Both the position numbers and the translations under genes were made by a program. 64,000 nucleotides of DNA from Apoda limacodes (Eukaryota > Arthropoda > Insecta > Lepidoptera > Limacodidae): assembly GCA_946406115.1 (NCBI GenBank), contig OX291557.1, positions 3,938,501 to 4,002,500 on the forward strand, written 5' to 3'. Below the pieces are notes generated by a model. The model did not search any database, was not told the origin of the DNA, and was given only the letters and a program-made list of their open reading frames with translations. Of this stretch, positions 23,822-34,568 are shown piece by piece; the first letter of the stretch is position 1, and each line of letters starts with the position of its first letter.

Positions 23822-26800
23822 TCAACATTTATCTTCTAAATACTCATGAATTGTGTAATACATTTTACCTAACAAAAATGTGTGTAATTCCTTTTTAAAA
23901 CATGTGATGGGATTTTTTTTCAACATATCTGGCAAATGGTTGTATAACATAATAGCCATGCAATAAGCGTTTCTTTTATAAACTGTTAATTTCTGTGACG
24001 GGACATACAACCTGTCAGCATATCTACCACTTCTGCCTGTCATTTCCATATTTGTTGTAAAAACACTTGGGTTCTTAAAAACGAAAATACAAATTTCATA
24101 AATGTATAAACATGGTAGAGGTAGGTATATGCATCGATTTAAATAAGGGTTTGCAACTGTCCAAGGGTTCAGGTCCACATAGTGACCTTATGCCCTTTTT
24201 TTGGTCCTTAAAAACTTTATCTATTCTTACAGAATTACCCCACACTATAATGCCATATCTCAGAACTGCCGAGACATAGCCATGGTAGGCCAAGAGTGCA
24301 GGTTCTATTGTTGCAATTTGTCGAGTTCTTCTTAGAACATATACATACCTATCCAACTTACTGCAGACTTTTTCTATATGGCTTTTCCAATTGCAATACT
24401 TGTCAATTGTTATGCCTAGAAAGTTAGTGTTGTCTACATTTTCTATTAAATTGTCTTTGTATTTAATTTTAAGTTGAGGAAAATTACTGTTAATTGTTTG
24501 ACATTGAATAATTTTAGTTTTATTTAAATTAATTGCTAAATTATTAGATTTTAACCAATTATCCATCTTATGTTAAGAAATTTCCGTCTCTACTTGTAGA
24601 TCTTGTTGATTATAAGATTTAATTGGAAAATCCAAAAGTGCACGCCTCATAGCGGTCATTCACATTTAAAAAAAATATATAGATATACAGTATACAGTGG
24701 TATATTAGTTTTTTATAAATTATAATTAAACGACAGTACTTAGAACGCTAATATTAACTAGGAATCAGCACAGTGTAATACTTTATATATTAAAAACAAA
24801 AGTATTCCGGTAAGATGAATTTTTCGACCAATTTCTCTGCCACATACATGGTCACATAAACACAGACTCACGGACGTCCAAGAATGATTAGTTTTAATGT
24901 TATTATATTAAACAAATTTATTGTTTATAAAATGTACCATATGTGCTAGACAGATTATTTAACTTCATATTAGTGCACTCACATTATCTTGTAAGTGTTA
25001 TATTAAAAAAAAAACGTCATTTAAGTTTCGAAAGACTGGGTTTTTTGACATGTCGAGAGTAGAGCACTACCTCACCGCTCCGCTTATGAGGCGTGCAATA
25101 AGTGTAGTGTCGTTGGCAAATAATATACAATTGTGTTTAGTGATATTTGGTAGATCATTAATATAAATGAGAAACAGTAGAGGACCTAACACGCTACCCT
25201 GAGGTACACCATTTTCATTGTGAAGAAACTCAGTTCTATATTTGTTTTTGTGTTTGCCACAAACTTTCATTATTTCAACACATTATTCCCTTTGGCTTAA
25301 GTAACTCGATATCCATTTGTGTGTTGTGCCTCTATCCCAAATTTTTCGAGTTTTATCTAACAATACTTTGTGAGAAACTAAGTCGAAAGCCTTTGTCATA
25401 TCGAGAAAAATTGTTACGGGACACATATTCTTATTTAGGTTTTCCGTGACGTTCTTTATTAATTGAAAACATGCCAGAGAAGTTGAACTATTGTTTCTAA
25501 AACCATATTGTTCTTTTTTCAAAAGATTAAATTTTGTTGTAAAATTGTATATTTTATCATACATTATCTTTTCGAAAATTTTTGCTATGATTGGTATTAA
25601 GGTTATTACCTATAATTGTCAATATTATCTCTATTAACCTTTTTATATAAACGCTTTATAAAAGTTTTTTTTCAATCTTGTCGGAAATGTACCTTCTTAT
25701 ATAGATAAGTTAATGATATACGTTAATGATTATTGATAAAGCGCACAATTTTATTATATCTGTATTTATACTATCGTATCCAGTGGCTTTCGTATTTTTT
25801 AAAGATTTTATTACTTTGTAAACATAATTTTCAGTAACGGCTGAAAGAAATATAGTTTTGTCATTGTAGGCAATGTTAGACTGGACTTTGTGTGGATCAT
25901 TATTACTTTTGTTGCTTTCTTTGCTCTGATTTGTAATGTTTATAAAATGGCCACTAAACAATTTACATATGCTTTCAGGATGTGTGTAATTTAAAAAAAA
26001 AAAGTGTAAATTTCGCCGATTTTAATAAAGTTTATGTCTTTACTGAATACGTTTGTGTTCATGGTGTTTTTAACTACATCCCAAGATGCTTTACATTTAT
26101 TTTTACTTTCGAATATGTAGCGTTCGTGAGTTTTTTTTGTGCCTGGGTAATACAATTTTTTAAAACTTTTGTATAGTTTTTATATTTTTTCTTGTTTCCT
26201 ATGTTATTACATGCAGATAACGTAGACTTGAGATATAGGCGCCTTTTGTTTATACAGCATTTCCGTATACCCTTGGACTTGGTTAACCATTTGTTTTTAA
26301 TTTTTTTTACAGTGATTTTTACTTTTATTTCTGGAAAACAAAGGTTATAAAATAAAGAAAGTAGGTCGTGAAATTGATCAAATGCTTCGTTAGTTTTATT
26401 TTTTGATAACATTCGAATATTGTCTTGGCTAAAGTCGCGTCGTTTCTCAAACCAAAAATCATTTTTTTTGTCATGTTTCAATGTTTGATTAGAGTTAAAT
26501 GAAATACTTTGGTATGTCTCATGGTCTGGAAGCGCCATGTAGTGAATTTTTGTTGCGCCATTCTGTAAATTACTTATTATAAGGTCCAGACACGCTTTTT
26601 TTTCTGGGTGGGGTTCAAGATATGTGAAGTGAGATTATAATTTTTTAGGATTGTTAACAACTCTTTTGATATTTTATTATCCTTAACTAAATCAATATTC
26701 TAGTCTCCACATAAAAATATTTTTTTATTGCTTTTTCTAGTGTTTTTTTTTTTAAAAGCAACTGTAATTCGTTAAAAAAAATCGGATATCTGACGTCGGT

Positions 26801-27237
26801 GTCCTATATAAACAAATTACTAAAAAATTATAATCCAAAACTTCCACTCCACAACGCTCAAAAGCGTACTTTACTAATGAAACAGGCAATGATTTGAACT
26901 CTAAATCATTTTTTAAAAGTATACACGATCCACCACGACGTTCATCTGTGCGACAGTAAGATGAAACCATTCTATAGCTTGGTATACAGAACTTAGGCTG
27001 AGATCCACTTTTTAGAATTGTTTCCGTTAAGCAAATAATACCAATGATGCCCATTTCTTGCGATAACTCCTTCACGGCTACTTCAATTAGATTCCTTTTG
27101 TTCAGAATACCTGCAATATTCTGATGAAGTAGAGTTACACGAGATTGATTCACAAAAAAATTCAGTGTCCGGTTCATTAAAAGATTGTTTTTTTTTTTTT
27201 TTTTATTGTTCTGTAAATCTTTGCTTTTCTCAACCAT
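23822..27237 (-). pseudogene. CR1-like ORF2: endonuclease plus reverse transcriptase (broken)
   Basis: From 27237 downwards the minus strand shows an endonuclease/exonuclease/phosphatase-type start (HQNIAGILNKR, then CLTETILKSG and RRGGSCILLK). A linker with LDLIISNLQNGATK and LPDHETYQS follows. The palm segments are KNTKATGYDSI, EQYGFRNNSST, FLDMTKAFDLVSHK and GVPQGSVLGPLLFLIYINDL. The catalytic box reads FANDT instead of FADDT. The thumb and tail follow (NWLKSNNLAINLNKTK, FLGITIDKYCNWKSHI, ELHTFLL). Frames break at about 26740, 25990, 25700, 25275, 25065 and 24170, and a MITE splits the gene between the catalytic box and the thumb. The protein cannot be made. Within the jockey/CR1 superfamily the exact clade is not certain. 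Confidence 0.8.
24640..25096. mobile_element. MITE inserted in the CR1-like reverse transcriptase
   Basis: The plus strand starts GCACGCCTCATAGCGG at 24640 and ends CCGCTTATGAGGCGTGC at 25096, an inverted pair differing by one indel. The 457-bp interior has no reverse transcriptase text, and it separates the FANDT-LIA box from the NWLKSNN segment. Flanks AAAAGT (left) and AATAAGT (right) may be a decayed target duplication. Hence this is a non-autonomous DNA transposon, superfamily unknown. Confidence 0.6.
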
Positions 27238-27249
27238 TTTTTGAAAAAA

Positions 27250-28536
27250 ATAGGGTATGGTACCCTTTTTAAGGTCAATTTTGGTTCCTTTACTTAGGTT
27301 TTGTGTGTGTAATGATTTAAAATTTTTGAATATTGTTTTTTTTTCAGAACAAATATGATCCCAATTTTTGTACTCAGTACCGGAGTTTGACTGTTGCGTT
27401 GAGGAAACAATATAAATTTCTCTATATTTTAAAAAAAATATCTCAATGTTTAATTTAAAACTAAGAGCATCAGTGTATGATTAATTACGATTAAATTCAA
27501 GAAAACTCAACAAAAGCAGTTCTCGTAATTTTGGATAAGTAATTTGAAGTTCCTATTTATAAGCGTTTCTTTCAAAAAAGGATTGAAATGTACATCAATT
27601 ACAAAAACATGACAACACATTCTTAATTTTTACAATGCATTACACATTTCAGAGAATAATAAGTACGGGTTCGTATCATTTGTACCAATGGCTAATACAA
27701 CTATATCTTTATTGCTAAGCGACTTCAACAAATTATCGCAAGAATTTAAAATTTGCGTGCAAGTAGCATGCGGTTTAACTATTGATGTTACATCATAAAT
27801 ATTATTCCAGTCGTTTTGCCTGCTATTTTTGAGTTTTATAGAAAGTCCTCGACACGTTGATCGCCTAGAATTAATACGATTTTTTGGCGGCTGCTGCCAT
27901 CTGTTGTTGACTTTAATTTATTACTATAATTGTTTGTAAGTAAAGGTTGCAGCTGAGCAACAGTTTGCTGTGACGATGCGTTGGTACAAACAGTTGCATT
28001 ATTAGTTTTAAGAGAGTGCGCTGTGTTGACGTTGATTTGTTCACTATTAACTTGACATCTAAAACATTTATTTAGATTTATGCACACAGTCTTATCCAAA
28101 TTTAAAGGTGAAAATCTAGGAGTATTAATTGTTACGTTTAGCATCCTTTGATGGTAATGTGTAAGGGCGTCTATTCCCACATAATTGTTTGTTGTTTGGT
28201 GTGCTGAGAGCAATATTTTTACTTGCAGGTACTTTATGTATACAAATATCTTTACCCTTACCCTCCAATATTGTTTTAAAGTAATTATTTTTATTCGTTA
28301 ATCTAGTTATCTCTTCACTAGCAATGTCCAACTCTTTCTTTTGTTCTTCAAGTTTTGTTTTATATCTTGCACAAGTGTTGTGTCCAATAAGGTGTAATTA
28401 AGAAAGATTCTTGTGTACTTGTTGTTTCTTTGATCGTAGAATCAAGCAGTGATTCATTTGAGCTATTGTGTGACGATGACAAATTTAAGTTTGATTCTGA
28501 AACAGCGCGAATTCGTGGTCTTCTTATATTATTCAT
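27250..28536 (-). pseudogene. CR1-like ORF1: coiled coil plus SGNH-like domain (broken)
   Basis: The start is taken at 28536 (MNNIRRPRIRAVSESN). A Ser/Asn/Thr-rich stretch follows, then a helical, charged region (EEITRLTNKNNYFKTILEG) that looks like a coiled coil. Near 27880-27640 the sequence reads VLILGDQRVEDF, then about 60 residues later VVLAIGTNDTNPY. These two boxes resemble blocks I (GDS) and III (GxND) of SGNH esterases, a domain known in ORF1 of CR1-group LINEs. Block I has Q where the serine nucleophile is expected. At least three frameshifts or stops are present. ORF1 proteins of this type bind RNA and assemble particles; the esterase role is unsettled. Confidence 0.6.
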
Positions 28537-28560
28537 TTTTCTAGTCTTAATGCAGATTTA

Positions 28561-29907
28561 TAAGGGTTTTGACAATATATTTTATACATAAAGTGTTATC
28601 TGCCTAGATAATAATGGTCCATACACACTCAGCTGTTCAATGTTTTCAAATTAATAACGGTATTTACCTTAAGAATATTTTTGAATTTTTTCACTATTTT
28701 CCGTGTTTTACTTTGCAGTTATATTTTCCAGTGATAAATAGGCAAGTAGACAACACATTTAATTTTGCATTTTTATAAAAACTTCATTAAAACACTGCTT
28801 TTAGTAAACCATAAAACTTGCAAGAGAAAAACTGTTTTAAACTTCACTTCAGCAGTTTCTGGAGATTCACAAATAATAACACAGGCGAGTTTAAGAAAAT
28901 ATTGTATATTTGTAATGAGTTTAAATCGATTTTAACATTTAATATATTTATAATGATAATATTGGAGAAACGTAATATTATTGAGCAAGAAGAGAGCCTT
29001 TAAAATAACATAAACATATTAGAACTATTACATTCCATTAAATATCATATTTTTACAGCAATTTTAACACGAATATAAGTATTTACTGTGCTTCAAGTTT
29101 GTTAAAACAGTCGTATGACACTCGTTAATACACATTTAGCTGAATTACGCCTTCGTCTGCGGCTCGGACTGCAATCCACAACCTCGTCTGTAATGACCAA
29201 CTTAGCTCACTTGTATCATAATGTACTATTTTATAATTTCGTTAAAAAGCTGTATAGCGTTTTATACAAGACGCTTTTTAGTAAACTTCAACGGAATCCA
29301 TGCAAAGATAACTGAATTATAAGAACCCAGACGGCCCCCTGGGATGCTGGGACATGATGAAGGTTTAATTTTTTGCCATTTGGCTACGCAACCCTAAAAT
29401 GTGTGCATCGATAGGTTATTTGGTTAATAGACTTAAAAACTCTACTTATTTTTTTCTTTTGACTAAAAATACGTTGTAATTGGTATTTTTCTATTTTTAT
29501 TTAATTATTACGTTACAACTATCGGAGCGTGAATTCTATTCGGTCGGCCACTAACCTAATAAAGCTAGTACTAAAATAGTTTTTATTTCTATCCGAGTAT
29601 AAAGCAAGGTAAAGGCCTGGTAGCATCTGTCTCGTGCAAAAATCAATACCTTTCTTTACTAATTCCACCAGTTAAGTGTTTGACCCCGATTAAACGAGAT
29701 CTTTACACTTCATTAATTATTACACCAATTACTAATATTTTTAATAACGGGTAAAGTAATCCCTTTAGGGTTCCGTGGGAAATGGATAAAACGGATCATT
29801 TATGATTTCCCCGTTTCTATTTATGTGTCCGACCGTATGTTAAAGGCCCAGCCGTATTTATGATTCAACTACCGTTTCATCGCAGGAAAGCAAGTATATT
29901 ATGTATA
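28561..29907. other. AT-rich non-coding stretch
   Basis: No supported gene. A degraded repeat end (GGCTACGCAACCCTAAAAT) is visible at about 29380-29400. Confidence 0.4.
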
Positions 29908-30142
29908 CTAGCTTTTTCCCGCGGTTTCACCCGCCCTAAATTCGGCTATCGATGTAGGATTTCAAAAGTAACTCCTAAATCATAAAAAAAAACTCACACA
30001 TGACATTTTAAAGTAGCCTATGTCCTTACTCGAAACTCACACTATCTCCATGCCAAATTCAATTTTATTCGGTACAGCAGTTTAACCGTGAATAGGTAAC
30101 TGACAGACAGAGTTACTTTCGCATTTATAATATTAGTATGGA
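29908..30142 (-). mobile_element. Non-autonomous Helitron (Lep1-like), minus orientation
   Basis: On the minus strand it begins TCCATACTAATATTATAAAT at 30142, directly after an A, and ends GCGGGAAAAAGCTAG at 29908, followed by T. The 3' end is preceded by a GGGTGAAACCGCGGG hairpin. TC start, CTAG end and insertion between A and T are the diagnostic Helitron signs. It is 235 bp and non-coding. Confidence 0.75.
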
Positions 30143-31108
30143 TTCTACAAGTTAAAAAGTAACGAAACTTCGAGCAATGGTTATAGCGTATAAAACTTAT
30201 TCATACTCATAGAACAGTTAAAAGCTCAGTGTAAGGAACAATCCAGTGTCTGCAAGGCAAGGCCGTCACAAGTTCACAACTGAATGGCGTACCATTTGAA
30301 AACTGTCACGTAAATAACACCCCATCGGCGAGCAACATAGGTACAATAATGGCGCAGCCTGTTTTGGACTAATTTGAAAATAATGATTGTAAATATCAAG
30401 GTATAAGTAACGAGTAAGCGATAACTTACAATTATTAATACATTAAATATTTTTCAAAGCCACGAGTAGGGACACAAAGCTAGATTTTTAGTTATAATTA
30501 ACAATGTAGTGCAAATAAGATACTTAAAATAATTACACAATGTCTCGTGATACCTTCATATTATATTTGTTCAATGCCTGATAAATATACCTATATACAA
30601 AAGACAACCATAGACAAATTCCATAATCCACTCAACTCTCCCCGTTCTTGCACGTTCTAACAATAAGAAATTTAATGAATGTTATAAAATTAATATAATC
30701 TTTTATTTCTCCTATTCCATCCATTGATTTGAAAACTTGGGAGAACTCATTTATTTGTACCTTCGGATCACATTATCCAGGTCTTAACAAAAATGATTTT
30801 AGCACACCCTCATTATTTTCGATTTACGAGCTATTAAACGACACTCCACACTATTAGGTAAACGAAAAAAAAAAATCCACTCTTTACATTCTTCTATATT
30901 TATTCTACCACTTGGTCGGCATATTTAACATATCCATGCCTAATTACAACCTTCTAGTAGTAATGGTCTCTGAGCTAAGCCGCGAACAGACAGGCAGACA
31001 TGGCGAAACTATAAAGGTTTTTTTTGTTGACTACGAAACCCTGAAAAACCATAATATTTACATTTAGATTAAGTTTATTAACGTGTATATATTTGTTTGC
31101 ATTTGTTG
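30143..31108. other. AT-rich non-coding stretch
   Basis: No supported gene or repeat boundary recognised. Confidence 0.4.
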
Positions 31109-31494
31109 TTAAGAGGATACACTTCGCGGCGCCTCGCAGCGGGCTTCATACAAACGAATTTCTCATTTGTTTTTGACATTTACTGATCAATCACTGTGAA
31201 ATTTCTTAGTCATAATCCCAAGCCGAATAACTAGGTCTGTGGTTTTTCTAAAATCTTATAAAACGTTCTATTAACTAGAAATCTTTGTTAAAACATTTGT
31301 ATGAAAAACTGGAATCCTGTATTAATTTTGAACTATAAAATTTAATTGAAAACTGGCACACTGCAGACCTAGATATTTATTACTAGAACATGTCTTCAAA
31401 GTTTCGTAGTGTTTGATCAACAAGTGTCAAAAATAAGTGAAAAATTCGTTTGTATGAAGACCGCCGCGAGGCGTCGCGATGTGTATCCTCTTAA
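31109..31494. mobile_element. TTAA-flanked MITE with long terminal inverted repeats
   Basis: TTAA (31109-31112) and TTAA (31491-31494) flank a 378-bp element. Its ends GAGGATACACTTCGCGGC and the complement of CGTCGCGATGTGTATCCTC are inverted over about 70 bp, including TTCATACAAACGAATTT on both sides. The TTAA target duplication points to the piggyBac group. There is no coding capacity. Confidence 0.8.
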
Positions 31495-31511
31495 GCATTG
31501 AAAACAACTAA

Positions 31512-32893
31512 TAGGGCGTTCCTTATGTGCCGCGTTGAAAATTAATAGTAAAATCTTATTTTAGCACCAACTACCCGTTTTATAAGTATTTTTCTCAAAG
31601 GATTCACTTTTGAGGAGGTTAGGAACAAAAAGTGTCATTTACAGTTTTTAACTTTTTGAGTAAATTGAGAAAATAAATATTCAAGTTGATCTAAGCAATT
31701 TTTATCATTTTTTATTAACCATTTATGTGTAAATTATTGTATAAAATTTAATGTATTATAAGGTTATCTTGCTGGTTTTGAAATTTGGAAAAAAAATAAT
31801 AAAACACATATCTAATCAAACCCTTTGATCCAATAGCTTGTAAATGTCACTATTTGATTCAATAATTTTGTAAAATGTCACCTTTTAACGTAGATGACAC
31901 TACTGACTGATGACGACTCATGTGACGTCTACGTAGAAAATGTACTCTATATAAGTAGGTACAACTCGAGAGTAAAATATACATTTAATGGGAATTTTCC
32001 TAAATTATATCAAAGGCAACCCTTTAGGGCAAAGCACAGTAAGGAAAATTCGTACATTATTAATAAATAGTTGATTTTTTGGGATTTTTCTAGCGCGGCG
32101 GCCCAATAATCACAAAAAAATTGGTCAGTGTCTAATCCTGCCGATTTTCTGCAAAGATTTTGTGATATTCTGCCAAAAACTGAAACTGACTTTTCGAATC
32201 TGCGACACAATCTGCTAGACCCTAAATTTGAGATCTAATTCTGCTAATATTGCATAATTCTGCTAAATCTGGTCACACTGCATAGTTGAGAGGTATAGCC
32301 CGCCTGAAAAAATCATAGACAAAGTGGCTCAGTATTGTTAATGCACAAAATTATTGAACCAGTTCTTTTAAAATCTCAAATCTCTCAAATATTTTAAAAT
32401 CGAATCAACTTTTTTTAGGGAAAATGTACCCGGTTTGAACCGACTAAAGACTCTTCAAACGAATTTCCTAAGAAAGTGTTACTTTTTGAATTTAAGTCTT
32501 AATAATCACTGTGATTGAATAAAAATGTAACTTTTTGTTCCGGAAGCAGCAGTTCAGATCGATTTTTCTATAAAACTAGTCACTGTTTGAATAAAATCTT
32601 GGAACTTTTAGATAGAATTTAACATTTTAAGCCGAAAACGAAAATAAAAACCGAATGGAGCAAAATACGTAAATGTCACTTTTTGATCCTAACCTCCTCA
32701 TTTGACAGCTGTCAAACCTCCTCCCGACATGGGTTTTTGGTAGCAACATTTCGTAGCAAAACCGCTCTAAAGAAACGCTAACAGCAAACATTAGATTTTG
32801 CTATGATTTTCCTACCAAACGCTAATGAAACGCGAACCGCTAAAAATTCTGCTTCTTAGTGCTAAAAATCGCCAGATGGAACGCCCTTTAAGG
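31512..32893. mobile_element. Nested inverted-repeat element
   Basis: The outer ends AGGGCGTTCC (from 31512) and GGAACGCCCT (to 32893) are inverted copies. Inside them GAGGAGGTTAGGAACAAAAA (from 31611) has an inverted near-copy ending at 32701, about 31 bp long with two mismatches. No transposase frame is visible between them. The arrangement suggests either one DNA transposon inside another or a fold-back element. No target duplication was found. Confidence 0.5.
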
Positions 32894-33003
32894 TGTCGCA
32901 ATATATGCGTATAAACCTTTTGCGTTAGGTTACGCTGCGCCCCATCATTTGAATTTGTTAGTCTAATCAATGCCCTAAATTGATGATGATGATGAAATGA
33001 ACA

Positions 33004-33036
33004 GTGATGTGATGTGATGTGATGTGATGTGATGTC
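33004..33036. repeat. (TGATG)n microsatellite
   Basis: Six or so uninterrupted GTGAT units. A short (GAT)n run lies about 30 bp upstream (32980-32995). Confidence 0.85.
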
Positions 33037-33300
33037 TGGTATCTGGTATCTTGGACCAATGGAATTAGTTTTGAGATTTTAGTACATTATCTACATCATT
33101 ATTATCTTTCTTTTCAATAAAAGCGTTTAACATAAAAAAAATACCTATAATATTTAACTTTTTATTATGATAATTACTCAAACGAAAATTCTCTTTACTT
33201 TTTATTATTACTACATATATTGTAAATCTTTTTGAGATGAGAATTGACTTTAATGGCTCTAAAAATTGACATAACATTTTTAACTTCTCTTTAAGGGGCT

Positions 33301-33603
33301 TATAGCGGCTAACTAGCGCCACAACTTGCTGTTTTTACTCATTCAGTTTTTATTCACTCTTTATACAAAGCATATTTTTATTCACTCTTTATACAATGCA
33401 TATTTTTATTCACTCTTTATACAATGCATATTTTTTACTTACTCGTTACACAAAGCATATTTTCAAAATGTGCTTCGTTGAAATTGTTAAACTAGTCACA
33501 AGCTATTTTAAAACGTTTTGTATTGTGCCTAGAATACAGTAGAATTCAGTAAGTTTACAATTTATGTTTTGCTAAATGCTGTCTCTTTTAGTTAGCCGCT
33601 ATT
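33301..33603. mobile_element. MITE-like unit with internal 28-bp tandem repeat
   Basis: TATAGCGGCTAACTAG at the left and its inverted copy TTAGTTAGCCGCTATT at the right bracket about 300 bp. Inside, ATTCACTCTTTATACAATGC plus GCATATTTTT-type units recur with a 28-bp period (starts near 33352, 33380 and 33408, and a diverged one near 33437). No coding content. Confidence 0.55.
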
Positions 33604-34237
33604 AACGCTTTAAGACAAGAAGTTACTTAATTGAGTCTCAGAACTGAAATTGCTGAATTTGTGATTCCTTTATGTATTGAGACATAGGGAATCACTTATT
33701 ACTTTTTATTATATGCTTATTATAATTTTATTTATTATAATTACATATATTAGGTATTGTGTCAACCGTGAGCTTTTTTGGAATCTTGAGATCAAATAGA
33801 CTGATTTACTTCTTCGATACTTCGATCGATTCCCCTTCAATCAGAATCGAACAGATTTTTATTTTTTTAGATAAATTTAATCAGTGATTCGGTTCTTATC
33901 AATAACATGAATATTTTGAACAATTTTCATCAAATATCTTCATGAAACTAACTTGTTTTAATTTTCGAGGGTGCCTACTTAATTCAAATCTTTACTCAGT
34001 TTTTAAAAATTCAAGTTGGTGGATCTAACATGGCGCTCATTTTTTGCCATAATTGTTTGACATCAAGACAACCAAAGAAAACTTACTCGTGCGATAGTAC
34101 TTTTATTTACAATTCCTATATGTATACATTTTAGCAATTAACAAAAACTTAAATTATTTATTATTAAAAAAATAAATTAACAATTTCCCGTGACAGGTAC
34201 ATGACTTTTATAACAAACGAGTACAGTTTTTGTCATA
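33604..34237. other. AT-rich non-coding stretch
   Basis: No supported gene. Confidence 0.4.
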
Positions 34238-34568
34238 TCCTACTAATATTATAAATGAGAAAGTTTGTCTGTCTGGATGGATTTTTGTTACTCAATAACG
34301 CTACAGCCACTGGACGGATTGGAATAAAACTTGGCATACATATAGGTTAGGTCCTGAAACAGCATATAGGCTACTTTTTATCCCTAAAAATTCAAAAGTT
34401 CCTGCGGGAATAACTTTAACAAAGTTAAACGAACTATTTCTGCCCCATAGCAAGCTATAGCAATTCACTAGTATAACTAACTAATTAATTAATTAGTTGG
34501 GGAGTTAATTAGGGAGTCCCACGCTGATAACCGAATTTAGGGCGGGCGGAGCCGCTGGCAAAGTCTAG
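34238..34568 (+). mobile_element. Non-autonomous Helitron (Lep1-like), complete
   Basis: It begins TCCTACTAATATTATAAATG after an A and ends GGAGCCGCTGGCAAAGTCTAG before a T. It is 331 bp long. A GGGCGGGCGGAGCCGC block near the 3' end can form the short terminal hairpin. It is the cleanest copy of this family in the window. Confidence 0.8.

Larger units (their letters stand above)
23207..28560 (-). mobile_element. Near full-length, inactive CR1-like non-LTR retrotransposon
   Basis: On the minus strand the order is ORF1 (coiled coil then SGNH-like domain), ORF2 (endonuclease, reverse transcriptase, C-terminal tail), 3' UTR, AATAAAGACTTATT, then a short ATTCT microsatellite tail (23207-23224). 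A microsatellite rather than poly(A) 3' end and an esterase-type domain in ORF1 are features known for the CR1 group. Many frameshifts make it inactive. A MITE interrupts the reverse transcriptase. A second, 5'-truncated copy of the 3' end lies at 47936-48230. The 5' boundary is not defined; 28560 is an estimate just beyond the ORF1 start. Confidence 0.75.

Noticed and set aside
26752..28331. Separate host genes on the minus strand
   Set aside because: Their text is collinear with ORF1 and ORF2 of one CR1-like LINE and is broken by frameshifts.
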